This document shows positions 54,299 through 63,532 of a DNA stretch of 64,000 nucleotides, in pieces. The notes under the pieces are model-generated. The model worked only from the letters and a program-made list of their open reading frames with translations, searched no databases and was not told where the DNA came from. The number at the start of each line of letters is the position of its first letter. Within the stretch, counting starts at the first letter, position 1. The DNA is from Glaciimonas sp. PAMC28666 (GTDB lineage Bacteria > Pseudomonadota > Gammaproteobacteria > Burkholderiales > Burkholderiaceae_D): contig NZ_CP070304.1 of assembly GCF_016917355.1 (NCBI RefSeq), forward strand, positions 372,001 through 436,000, in the 5' to 3' direction. The translations under genes and the position numbers were made by a program.

Positions 54299-55240
54299 CT
54301 GTAGCGTTAAATACAGCTTGAAATGATGCCTTCGAGAATCTGCGAACGTAAGGCACCCAACAAGACGGAAAAATAAATTTGCAGCGATTGAATCATGTCG
54401 TTCATTTTGCTGCAAATTGCGTCAAACTCTCCTGACTCATTTCTTCGCTCGGGTAAAGCCCGCCTGCGCCTCCTCGGTTTGAATAAACGCTAACCAGTTT
54501 CACTCCGAACCGTCGAGCCCGCCCGCGCATTCGCCCTTTCCGCACCTAAATAAATCTGTTATCGCAAACGCTCAACGGACAGCGCACTCACCCATGGCGC
54601 TTCCCCGGTAACTTATGGTGTTAAAAATATACTTAATATTTGTCAAAATGTCAGTAAATGTCGATATTCGTAGAAATACCGACGTCTTTTGTTGTCATAA
54701 TCAGATGTAGTTTTTATATCTATAAAGCTAAATGCCTGCATCAGCAGTGAGTAGAAAATCTACATAAAGCGTCTGTGCTTTATAAAAAGGTTTTCTAAGT
54801 CATTACTCGAGAACGTGGTCCAATTTTTCCCGATATCTTTTTATTAATATTATTCGGTCAATTGAACTTACTGCTGTCACATTGGTAGTTTTATGGGGCG
54901 CGACCCTGAAAATGCGATAAATACACAAACGAAATTGGTCGATTTAGAGAAGTTGGCGTTCGGGCTTCCATTCGACAAGGCTAACCAGATTTAGCCCAAT
55001 TTTTAAGTCTTTATCCGTTTCAAAAACTGCCATACGAAACGATCGTAAATATAGAACCCTCCGCGAATAAATTCGCTGAGACAGGTAATAAAGATCGCAG
55101 AGCCTCCAGACGTGGGAAGCGAGCGAAATTCAAAAATACGTTTTATTTAGATATCAATAATTCAGTAATTACCCAGTTCTATTAAATGACGGCCGCGAAA
55201 TTTCACCAAATAATGTTTTAAAAATAACTCGAGGACTTAC
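54299..55240. other. 942-bp A+T-rich region upstream of the ice-binding protein gene
   Basis: No gene, RNA or clear repeat recognised on either strand. The long spacer and low G+C contrast with neighbouring genes and may indicate that the ice-binding gene was inserted here, or that a long leader carries cold-responsive control. GAGGAC precedes the ATG at 55241. Confidence 0.55.
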
Positions 55241-56473
55241 ATGAACACATTGAAACTAGCGCTGCCATTGCTGATAACACTTGCTTACGCTCCTGCACAA
55301 GCGGCAATCGGTGCGACCTCGCCATTGTTAGGCTCAAGCTTAAATGGTTTATCGGTTTTTTCCGATACTTACGCCACTACCGGCGCTAATTCGATAGTCT
55401 ACGGCAGCGTTCTATCCGGCGGCGTCTCAACCACCGGCGCGGGTTCGTCTGTCTTCGGAAACCTGACATCAGTCGGTGCGGCGACTACAGGCGGAGCAGG
55501 TTCAAAAGTATCCGGTTATATTCAGTCTGGCGGTGTTTTGACCACTGGCGATAGCTCGCAAATTGGAAGCTTCATTCTGTCCAGTGGTGCGGCTACTATC
55601 GGCGCGAATTCGGTTGTTGTCGGTAACATGACATCGGGTGGCGCCGCAACGACTGGAGACTCTTCTAAGGTTGGTGGTTACCTGCTATCTGGCGGTGCAG
55701 CTAGTGTCGGGGCGAATTCGATCGTATCAGGAACAGTGGGAGCGGTCGGTGCTATATCCGTATCTGCCAGCGGTAGCACGGGCACGACAAGTACCTTGGC
55801 AACAGCGCCTCAGGGAACGTCACAGCTAACCTCCTCAATCAGCGCATCGACAGTTTCGGCAGCGGCACAAGTTGCAGCTGCTCAAACCGCCTTGAATAAT
55901 TTGGGCCTTGGTACATACCTGGCTCCGGCATCATCGGTGATGACCTCAAACACAACGCTTCTGGCAGGCGTCTACAGTGCGTCAAATTTGACGACAACCG
56001 CCAGCACGACTCTCACTCTGGATGGACAAGGTAAGGCCAACCAGTCATGGGTGTTTAATGTCTCTGGCTATCTGACAACTGGTGCCTCTACAAATGTTGT
56101 ATTGATAAACGCTGGCGTCGGAGACAGCGTTATCTGGAATACCGGGACTTATACAAGTCTGGGCGCCAATTCTACTTTAATCGGTACTGTTCTCTCCAAC
56201 ACTTACATTAGCGTTGGCGCGAATACAAACGTGGCTAGCGTTGGTGTTTCTTGCGGTGGAGTCTTCTCGGCGACATCGTACGTCTCAACTGGCGACGGCG
56301 CAAAGATTGGTTCGACCGGTTGTACCGGTAGCGCCTACAATATCGGAAGTGATGGCACAGCGGTACAAATTGTCGCTGTTACCTCCGCAGTTCCAGAGCC
56401 AGGAACATACGGCATGATGCTGCTTGGTCTTGGTTTCATCGGCTTTACAGCACGCCGTAAAAAGCAAGGTTAA
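55241..56473 (+). CDS. ice-binding-like (DUF3494) protein with repeat solenoid and PEP-CTERM anchor
   Basis: A 410-residue protein. Signal peptide 1-22 (ends AQAA). Residues 46-172 hold seven consecutive 18-residue units (one is 19) of the type TTGANSxVxGxxxSGGAA. The DUF3494 ice-binding fold follows at about 190-360: AAAQTALNNLG, LLAGVYSASNLTTTASTTLTLDG, WVFNVSGYLTTGASTNVVLINAG, SVIWNTGTYTSLGANSTLIGTVL. The last 27 residues are a PEP-CTERM signal (VPEPGTYGMMLLGLGF then ARRKK). Such proteins bind ice or inhibit its recrystallisation. Anchoring suggests surface attachment or exosortase-dependent release. Ice binding is inferred from family. Confidence 0.88.
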   Translation: MNTLKLALPLLITLAYAPAQAAIGATSPLLGSSLNGLSVFSDTYATTGANSIVYGSVLSGGVSTTGAGSSVFGNLTSVGAATTGGAGSKVSGYIQSGGVLTTGDSSQIGSFILSSGAATIGANSVVVGNMTSGGAATTGDSSKVGGYLLSGGAASVGANSIVSGTVGAVGAISVSASGSTGTTSTLATAPQGTSQLTSSISASTVSAAAQVAAAQTALNNLGLGTYLAPASSVMTSNTTLLAGVYSASNLTTTASTTLTLDGQGKANQSWVFNVSGYLTTGASTNVVLINAGVGDSVIWNTGTYTSLGANSTLIGTVLSNTYISVGANTNVASVGVSCGGVFSATSYVSTGDGAKIGSTGCTGSAYNIGSDGTAVQIVAVTSAVPEPGTYGMMLLGLGFIGFTARRKKQG

Positions 56474-56500
56474 AAACCTGCAGAAACGGTCTGGTCAAAA

Positions 56501-56527
56501 AAAAAGCGCCTTCCTGGCGCTTTTTTT
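56501..56527. terminator. bidirectional rho-independent terminator
   Basis: AGCGCC (56505-56510) and GGCGCT (56516-56521) form a stem with a TTCCT loop, extended by flanking A-run and T-run. Serves both the ice-binding gene (plus) and the NUDIX gene (minus). Confidence 0.88.
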
Positions 56528-56564
56528 ATGGGATTCGCTCTCCCAAAATTATCGATGCCTGTTC

Positions 56565-57119
56565 TTATTTTATCCACTGCCCTGCCACGATCTTCTCGAG
56601 CCAAAAAGCCCCAATTATCGTTTTAACGTCGGTTATTTTGCCCTCGCGGACCCACTGCAACACCTCGTCCAGAGGCGCCCTGAACACATCTAGAAATTCA
56701 CCCTCGTCCAGGCGGCGTTCGCCGGCGGTCAGGCCACGGGCCAGAAAAATTTCTAAATGTTCGTCGGCGTACGCAATCGCATTGTGGATCGTGCAGACAT
56801 ATTGCCAATCAGTAGCGGTGTAACCGGTTTCCTCCTGAAGCTCACGCTTTGCACATGCCAGGTAGTCTTCGTTGGCGTCGATTTTACCCGCAGGAAACTC
56901 AATGAAAACACGGCTCAGCGGATAGCGAAACTGACGTTCCAGCAAAACGGTTCCGTCTTCAAATAAAGGTAACACAACCACCGCTCCAGGATGTTTTATG
57001 TACTCCCGTACAGTCGGCTTACCATCAGGCAAGGCAACGATATCGCGTTGCACTTTGAGAAAGCTACCATCGTAAGCTAAAGCGCTTTCAATCTGGATTT
57101 CTTTTAGATGTTGATCCAT
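56565..57119 (-). CDS. NUDIX hydrolase, ADP-ribose pyrophosphatase type
   Basis: A 184-residue protein. NUDIX box GKIDANEDYLACAKRELQEETGY (G-x5-E-x7-REL-xEE-xGY) at about 86-108. ERQFRYPLSRVFIEFPAGK before it is typical of ADP-sugar pyrophosphatases. ATG at 57119 with GGAG 7 nt upstream is preferred to the longer frame at 57149. It cleaves ADP-ribose or similar nucleoside diphosphates. Confidence 0.88.
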   Translation of the reverse strand: MDQHLKEIQIESALAYDGSFLKVQRDIVALPDGKPTVREYIKHPGAVVVLPLFEDGTVLLERQFRYPLSRVFIEFPAGKIDANEDYLACAKRELQEETGYTATDWQYVCTIHNAIAYADEHLEIFLARGLTAGERRLDEGEFLDVFRAPLDEVLQWVREGKITDVKTIIGAFWLEKIVAGQWIK

Positions 57120-57505
57120 GCGAGTGCTCCGGAGGAAAGAGAAAAGCATGCAGATGATGCTGGAAAGGGAAACGAATGTGAGATCACGGCATGGACAATT
57201 ATGGGTACTGACGAATAGCCTGTTCGACCAGAATTTTTGAGCGCGATGATCGGTGATGACGGCTCACTCTGGCCAAACTTTCTTGAGCCGGCTACCGCAG
57301 CAATCACTTACTTGATGCGAGTTCCGGTGCCAAAGTGTTGGTGTGAGAAGCGCTCAGTCATTTGCTGTCATTACCTCTGTATTGAACTCCGAATAATATA
57401 GGCCCAAATGCAAACCAAATCGGAAAGCGTACAGTTCGACGTGAAGGGTGGCCTCGTCAAAAGTCAGCACTTCCAACAATTTCGTGTCATTTAATGTCTG
57501 ATTCG
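57120..57505. other. 386-bp gap between the NUDIX and DUF2818 genes
   Basis: No gene recognised. A minus-strand frame at 57104-57307 overlaps the NUDIX start and has no known domain. Confidence 0.55.
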
Positions 57506-57531
57506 TTACTTGCGTTTTTTACGCAAGTAAC
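57505..57531. repeat. 11-bp perfect hairpin over the DUF2818 stop codon
   Basis: GTTACTTGCGT (57505-57515) and ACGCAAGTAAC (57521-57531) pair around TTTTT. The stem encodes the last residues and stop of the DUF2818 protein. No U-run follows, so it may protect the 3' end of the nuo transcript rather than terminate it. Confidence 0.5.
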
Positions 57532-57814
57532 GGTGTACATAACCCGGAAACGCGAACACCAAAAACAAACATCCGGTTACTGCGTAAAATTCCCAGTCCT
57601 GAGAAAACGTATTGCCAATGCGAGACTCCAGCAAGTAGGCAATGCCGCCAACAACGAAATACCACACAAACAATTCTATCAGGCGCGCCCAGGCTGGCTT
57701 TGGAACACCGGCCTTGAACGGGATGATCGCCATCAGGCGTTCGTTGACAAACGGCAGATTAGCGGCGAGCAACGCTAACAGAATGACAACCCAGCTGGAC
57801 GCAGATACATTCAC
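57506..57814 (-). CDS. DUF2818 family membrane protein
   Basis: A 102-residue protein with about three helices (VVILLALLAANLPFV; ARLIELFVWYFVVGGIAYLLE; EFYAVTGCLFLVFAFPGYVHRYL) and a basic tail. DUF2818 genes follow nuoN in many betaproteobacteria, as here with a 4-bp gap. A role linked to complex I is likely but unproven. Confidence 0.85.
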   Translation of the reverse strand: MNVSASSWVVILLALLAANLPFVNERLMAIIPFKAGVPKPAWARLIELFVWYFVVGGIAYLLESRIGNTFSQDWEFYAVTGCLFLVFAFPGYVHRYLRKKRK

Positions 57815-57818
57815 GCTA

Positions 57819-59330
57819 CTACGACGTCAGTCGGCCGACGAAACTGGCCAGGGAACGAACGATTGCAGCTTGACTTATATCCATCAAGAATCCTGGCCAA
57901 ATTCCAAGTGCTAATACGGCAAGTCCGTTCAAACTCAATAACACGCGCACATCGCCGTGAGCCTCAATCTTTGACGTATCTTGCGCATCATCGAAATACA
58001 TTACTTTGATTACACGCAAATAGTAATAAGCGCCAATCAGTGAGAACAGCACTGCTACGATTGAGAGCCAGACTTGCCCTGTACCTAACACAGCGCGCAA
58101 GATCGACAGCTTACCGAAGAAACCCAGCAGTGGCGGCACACCTGCGAGCGACAGCATCAATAACAGCATGATGGCCGCAAACCACGGACTGCGTTGATTG
58201 AGACCTTTAAAGTCGTCGATATTTTCTGCTTCGAATCCTGAACGCGCCATGAGCATAATCACACCAAAGGTACCCAGCGTGGTCAATACATAGGTGATCG
58301 CGTAAAACAATGCGGCACTGTAAGCACTGGTAGCAGAGTACATATTGCCATCAACCACCCCCGACAATAAGCCGAGTAACAGGAAACCCATATGTGAAAT
58401 AGTCGAATACGCCAACATACGCTTGATATTCGTCTGCGCAATCGCGGTGATGTTACCAATCGCCATCGACAATATCGCCAGAACCATCAGCATTTGCTGC
58501 CAGTCAACTGCAAGTAATAATAAACCTTCGACCAACAAGCGGAAACAAATGGCAAAAGCGGCCAATTTCGGTGCGCCTCCCAGCAACAAGGTTACCGCCG
58601 TTGGCGCGCCCTGATAGACATCCGGGACCCACATATGAAACGGGACAGCACCCAGCTTGAATGCAAGACCAGCAACCAGAAACACCACACCAAATACCAA
58701 TGTATTGTGCTGTGTCTCCGTTCCACCGCTGGCAATAGCGCGGGTAACTTCAATTAAATCCAACGAACCGGTCGCGCCGTACAACATCGACATACCGTAT
58801 AAAAGAAATCCAGAAGCCATTGCCCCCAGCACGAAGTATTTCATCGCCGCTTCAGTGGCGTTAGCGTTGTCACGGCGTAGTGCAACCAGCGCATACAACG
58901 ATAACGACATCAGTTCCAGACCCAGGTAAATGATCAGAAAGTTATTGCCCGAGATCATCACCATTTGTCCCAGCAACGCGAACAAAGCCAACGGATAAAA
59001 TTCACCTCCGAGATGATTGTTGACCATCTCGCGGTCGCCAATGTATCGACGCGAATAGACTAACGTGGCAAATACCGCAATGTAAGAACAAAGCTTGAGC
59101 AGATGCGCTAACGGATCACTCACAAACATATTGTGGAAGGTGTAAGCCGTCGCACCTGCGTTGAAATCAGCCAGTGTCATCCCAAAGCAGACCACCAATA
59201 CCAACAGCGTCAAATAATAAGTGATGTGACGTTTGGCATCCGAGATAAACATATCTATCAGCAAGATTGCGGAGGTCGCAATCAGCAGAAATATTTCCGG
59301 ATAAACAGGGATCAGATTTATATTATTCAT
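57819..59330 (-). CDS. nuoN: NADH-quinone oxidoreductase subunit N
   Basis: A 503-residue antiporter-like membrane subunit of complex I. About 14 helices; [44 protein letters not shown] holds the conserved Glu and Lys, and [24 protein letters not shown] the second conserved Lys. One of three proton-pumping subunits. Length and motifs match the family. Confidence 0.96.
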   Translation of the reverse strand: MNNINLIPVYPEIFLLIATSAILLIDMFISDAKRHITYYLTLLVLVVCFGMTLADFNAGATAYTFHNMFVSDPLAHLLKLCSYIAVFATLVYSRRYIGDREMVNNHLGGEFYPLALFALLGQMVMISGNNFLIIYLGLELMSLSLYALVALRRDNANATEAAMKYFVLGAMASGFLLYGMSMLYGATGSLDLIEVTRAIASGGTETQHNTLVFGVVFLVAGLAFKLGAVPFHMWVPDVYQGAPTAVTLLLGGAPKLAAFAICFRLLVEGLLLLAVDWQQMLMVLAILSMAIGNITAIAQTNIKRMLAYSTISHMGFLLLGLLSGVVDGNMYSATSAYSAALFYAITYVLTTLGTFGVIMLMARSGFEAENIDDFKGLNQRSPWFAAIMLLLMLSLAGVPPLLGFFGKLSILRAVLGTGQVWLSIVAVLFSLIGAYYYLRVIKVMYFDDAQDTSKIEAHGDVRVLLSLNGLAVLALGIWPGFLMDISQAAIVRSLASFVGRLTS

Positions 59331-59409
59331 TTATTTGCCGCTTATTTTTTTCACTGTTACTAATCGCGCATCAACCGCGTTTTTATTTCTGCTTAGGGAC
59401 ATGCTGCGA

Positions 59410-60900
59410 TCAGTTCAGCTTGGTGATGGCAACATGCTTTAACAAGTCCGCTACCGATACTTGCATGGCATCTGCAAATGGGGCTGGATATAAACCCATC
59501 GCAATCACAGCGATTGCCAACAAGCCGAGCATAAAGAACTCGCGTTTATTAAGATCGCTCATTTCGCTTACGTGTGGATTGGTAATGACGCCAAATATTA
59601 CGCGCTTGACCAACCACAATGAATACGCAGCGCCGAGAATTAGCGCAGTTGCCGCTAACAGACCGATCCAGAAATTAGCTTTGACTGCGCCCAGGATCAC
59701 CATGAATTCACCGACAAATCCAGAAGTACCAGGCAACCCGCTGTTGGCTAATGAGAACAAAACAAACAACGCAGCAAACCGTGGCATAACATTTACCAAA
59801 CCGCCGTATTGCGATATTTCACGTGTATGTAATCGGTCATACATTACACCGATACATAAGAACATTGCCCCTGACACGAAGCCATGGGAAATCATCTGGA
59901 CGATGCCGCCCTGGACCGCCATATCGTTGAACAGAAAAAATCCGAGGGTCACAAAACCCATGTGCGCGATCGATGAATACGCGACCAGTTTTTTCATGTC
60001 GTTTTGAACCAACGCCACCAGTCCGATGTAAATCACCGCAATCAAGGACAGCGTGATCATAAAACCAGACAGGTAGTGACTCGCATCCGGTGCAATAGGC
60101 AACGAGAAACGCAAGAAGCCGTAGCCGCCCAGTTTCAACATGATGGCCGCAAGTACCACAGAACCACCGGTCGGCGCTTCAACGTGCGCGTCGGGCAACC
60201 AGGTGTGTACCGGCCACATTGGGACTTTGACTGCGAATGCCATCAGGAAAGCCAGGAAAACGTAAATTTGTGCTGGCATCGATAACGGGACCTCATGCCA
60301 GGTCAGAATATCAAAGCTTCCGCCAGATACGAAGTACAAATACAGCAACGCAATCAGCATCAACAACGATCCAAAGAACGTGTAAAGGAAAAACTTGATC
60401 GCAGCGTAGACACGATTAGCACCACCCCATATACCGATGATGATAAACATCGGCACCAGTGTTGCCTCGAAGAATACGTAGAACAGCATGCCGTCAAGCG
60501 CACAAAACACGCCGATCATTACGCCTGACAATATCAGGAAGGCGCCCATATATTGCGCAACGCGCTTTTGTATTACTTCCCAGGCCGAAATGATCACCAT
60601 CACGTTGATGAACGCGGTTAGCGGGATAAACCACAACGACAGGCCATCAATCCCTACAAAATAATTGATGTTAAACCGGGTAATCCATGGAGTCTTCTCG
60701 ACAAACTGCATGCCATGGAAGCTGTTATCAAAATTTGCTATCAATGGCACGGTAACTGCCAGACTGACCAGGGCGCCGAAAAGCGAAAGCCATCGCACCA
60801 TTTTAGGATTATCGTCGCGACCAATTGCCAGGACGAGCACACCAAACGCGATCGGACACCAGATCGCGAGGCTTAGAAGAGGGAAAGTTGACTGAATCAT
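59410..60900 (-). CDS. nuoM: NADH-quinone oxidoreductase subunit M
   Basis: A 496-residue complex I subunit. FEATLVPMFIIIGIWGG carries the key Glu, KFFLYTFFGSLLMLIA the Lys, and LVQNDMKKLVAYSSIAHMGFVTLG the distal Lys/His region. About 14 helices. 79 bp upstream of nuoN. Confidence 0.96.
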   Translation of the reverse strand: MIQSTFPLLSLAIWCPIAFGVLVLAIGRDDNPKMVRWLSLFGALVSLAVTVPLIANFDNSFHGMQFVEKTPWITRFNINYFVGIDGLSLWFIPLTAFINVMVIISAWEVIQKRVAQYMGAFLILSGVMIGVFCALDGMLFYVFFEATLVPMFIIIGIWGGANRVYAAIKFFLYTFFGSLLMLIALLYLYFVSGGSFDILTWHEVPLSMPAQIYVFLAFLMAFAVKVPMWPVHTWLPDAHVEAPTGGSVVLAAIMLKLGGYGFLRFSLPIAPDASHYLSGFMITLSLIAVIYIGLVALVQNDMKKLVAYSSIAHMGFVTLGFFLFNDMAVQGGIVQMISHGFVSGAMFLCIGVMYDRLHTREISQYGGLVNVMPRFAALFVLFSLANSGLPGTSGFVGEFMVILGAVKANFWIGLLAATALILGAAYSLWLVKRVIFGVITNPHVSEMSDLNKREFFMLGLLAIAVIAMGLYPAPFADAMQVSVADLLKHVAITKLN

Positions 60901-60927
60901 GGTTATTATTTACTTTACTTCGCCAAC

Positions 60928-62985
60928 TTATTTGGCAAACGGAGAAGGCATGAACCAAACCAGGAAGCCCAGCACACCAATAATCATCACAAACGCATAG
61001 TGATAGATATAACCGGACTGCCAGAGGCGGGTAATTTTCGAGAACCAGTTGACGGCCTTGGCGCTACCATTCACTACCAGGCCATCAATGATACTGCGGT
61101 CGCCAACGTTCCAGAGACCACGGCCAATTAAACGTGCGCCGCCAGCGAAGACAACATCGTTAAATTTATCAAGGTAGTACTTGTTCTCTAACAGCAAGAA
61201 AATCGGATGCAACTTTTGCTTGAGTGCGGCAGGAACACGCGGATTGACCATATAGAAGTAGTAGGCAACCACCACTCCCGCAATCGCCAGCCACAAAGGC
61301 GCTGAAGTCAGGCTATTGGCGACCATACTCAGAGGGCCATGAAAATCGTTACGCAACTCTTCCATCGCATGATGTGCCTGATCGACGACGATCACGCCAT
61401 TGAAAAATTTACCGTACAACATCGGCTCGATAGTGAAGAATCCAATGATCGCCGAAGGAATCGCCAGCAATATCAACGGAACGGTGACGACCCAAGGTGA
61501 TTCATGCGGTTTTTGCCCTGGTGCCAGGCCGTGATGCGCATGATCGTCTGTTTCGGCCTCTTCGTCATGATGCGCGTCGTGATGGTCGTCATGATGATGT
61601 GCCTTGCCAAATCGTTCTTCCCCATGAAACACCATAAAGTACATACGGAAAGAATAAAATGCGGTCACGAATACACTCGCCAGCACAGCGAATTTGGCAA
61701 ATCCGGAGCCATACAGGTGAGTCGCTTCTACCGCATCGATGATGCTATCTTTGGAATAAAAACCAGAGAAAAATGGCGTTCCTATCAATGCCAACGAACC
61801 GATTAACGAGGTGATCCAGGTAATCGGCATGTATTTACGCAAGCCACCCATGTTGCGCATGTCCTGGTCATGATGCATACCGATGATGACAGAACCTGCA
61901 CCCAGGAATAGCAAAGCCTTGAAAAATGCGTGTGTCATCAAATGAAACACGGCGACCGAATAAGCTGACGCGCCCAAGGCAACCGTCATATAACCAAGCT
62001 GCGATAGCGTTGAGTACGCCACCACGCGTTTGATGTCGGTCTGGATCATTCCCAGGAAACCCATAAACAGCGCTGTGATCGAGCCAATAATCAAAATAAA
62101 TGACAGTGCAGTATCCGACAACTCAAATAATGGCGACATCCGCGTCACCATGAATATACCTGCCGTCACCATGGTCGCCGCGTGAATCAGTGCCGAGATC
62201 GGGGTTGGACCTTCCATCGAATCTGGCAACCACACATGCAGCGGGAACTGCGCAGATTTTCCCATTGCGCCGATAAATAAACAGATACATGCGACGGTCA
62301 GCAACATCCAGTTACTACCGGGAAGCGTCAATTGGGCCAGGGCCCCTTTTTGCGCGAACACCTCGGTGTAGTTCATCGAACCGGAATATGCCAGCAACAG
62401 GCCAATACCCAGAATGAAGCCAAAATCCCCAACCCGATTAACCAAAAACGCCTTCATGTTGGCTACGATTGCAGTAGGTCTTGTGTACCAGAAGCCAATC
62501 AGCAAATACGACACTAGTCCGACAGCTTCCCATCCAAAAAATAGCTGGAGGAAGTTGTTGCTCATGACCAGCATCAGCATTGAAAACGTGAAAAGGGAGA
62601 TATAAGAAAAGAAACGGTTGTAGCCGTCGTCGTCCTTCATATATCCGATGGTGTATATATGCACCATGAGCGACACAAAAGTCACGACACACATCATCAT
62701 CGCGGTAAGACTATCGACCAGGAACCCTACTTCCAGCTTGATTCCGCCAACGGTCATCCAGGTATAAAGAGTGCCATTAAACGTGGCGCCATCTATCACT
62801 GCAAACAAAGTCTGAATCGAAATGATGAACGCGATCAACACACCGAGGATCGTAACGGTGTGCGAAGTCTTGCGTCCTATCAAATTGCCAAAAAAACGCG
62901 TACCGAACAAGCCTGCAATCGCAGCACCAACAAGGGGTGCCAACGGTACGGCCAGAAGTAATTGTGGGTTAAGTTGCCCCGCCAT
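60928..62985 (-). CDS. nuoL: NADH-quinone oxidoreductase subunit L
   Basis: A 685-residue complex I subunit. FFGWEAVGLVSYLLIGFWYTRPTAIVANMKAFLVNRVGDFGF and IQTDIKRVVAYSTLSQLGYMTVALG are diagnostic. The long C-terminal part includes the lateral helix that braces the antiporter subunits. A His/Asp-rich cytoplasmic-type loop (about 470-500, HHHDDHHDAHHDEEAETDDH) is present, as in related betaproteobacteria. Confidence 0.96.
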   Translation of the reverse strand: MAGQLNPQLLLAVPLAPLVGAAIAGLFGTRFFGNLIGRKTSHTVTILGVLIAFIISIQTLFAVIDGATFNGTLYTWMTVGGIKLEVGFLVDSLTAMMMCVVTFVSLMVHIYTIGYMKDDDGYNRFFSYISLFTFSMLMLVMSNNFLQLFFGWEAVGLVSYLLIGFWYTRPTAIVANMKAFLVNRVGDFGFILGIGLLLAYSGSMNYTEVFAQKGALAQLTLPGSNWMLLTVACICLFIGAMGKSAQFPLHVWLPDSMEGPTPISALIHAATMVTAGIFMVTRMSPLFELSDTALSFILIIGSITALFMGFLGMIQTDIKRVVAYSTLSQLGYMTVALGASAYSVAVFHLMTHAFFKALLFLGAGSVIIGMHHDQDMRNMGGLRKYMPITWITSLIGSLALIGTPFFSGFYSKDSIIDAVEATHLYGSGFAKFAVLASVFVTAFYSFRMYFMVFHGEERFGKAHHHDDHHDAHHDEEAETDDHAHHGLAPGQKPHESPWVVTVPLILLAIPSAIIGFFTIEPMLYGKFFNGVIVVDQAHHAMEELRNDFHGPLSMVANSLTSAPLWLAIAGVVVAYYFYMVNPRVPAALKQKLHPIFLLLENKYYLDKFNDVVFAGGARLIGRGLWNVGDRSIIDGLVVNGSAKAVNWFSKITRLWQSGYIYHYAFVMIIGVLGFLVWFMPSPFAK

Positions 62986-63211
62986 GATGAACCTTATCTT
63001 TATTCGTTGTTCGCTTTGGTCGCACTATGCACGCCACACCATCTGGCTAGCTGTACGCTGTCACTTGTTTACTTATGAACGGCTACTTTTAATTGAACAG
63101 TGCTTCAACAGGCTTTCCGTTCGAAGCAATTGTTCATTTGCTTTATTGTTCAACGACATTGTTCGAGAATTCCGATCAATATCATCATTCAAGCCGCTCT
63201 GGTCTCCTGGG
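62986..63211. other. 226-bp gap within the nuo operon (nuoK-nuoL)
   Basis: An unusually wide spacer for this operon. It contains ATTGTTC three times (63129, 63145, 63158). No gene seen. Confidence 0.55.
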
Positions 63212-63520
63212 TTAACCCTTCAGGCTATCGAGGTCTTCTACGTTGATGGTGTCCAGATTGCGGAACAACACTACCAGAATCGCAAGCCCAATCGCCGCTT
63301 CAGCAGCTGCAACGGTCATAATGAAGAAGACAAAAATCTGCCCAGCCGCATCGCCCAGATAATACGAAAAGGCGATGAAGTTAATATTTACGGACAGCAA
63401 CATCAATTCAATTGCCATCAGCAATACGATAATGTTTTTTCGATTCAAAAAAATACCGACGATCGCGATGGCAAAAAGAATCGCCCCGAGTATCAAATAA
63501 TGTGACAGTGATAAAGTCAT
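63212..63520 (-). CDS. nuoK: NADH-quinone oxidoreductase subunit K
   Basis: A 102-residue subunit with three helices. [22 protein letters not shown] contains the conserved Glu of the K subunit, and [26 protein letters not shown] the second Glu. It starts 12 bp after the nuoJ stop. Confidence 0.96.
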   Translation of the reverse strand: MTLSLSHYLILGAILFAIAIVGIFLNRKNIIVLLMAIELMLLSVNINFIAFSYYLGDAAGQIFVFFIMTVAAAEAAIGLAILVVLFRNLDTINVEDLDSLKG

Positions 63521-63532
63521 GCTGCGTTCCTC

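Noticed and set aside
57104-57307. 67-codon minus-strand frame upstream of the NUDIX gene
   Set aside because: No recognisable domain, and it overlaps the start of the NUDIX gene in another frame.
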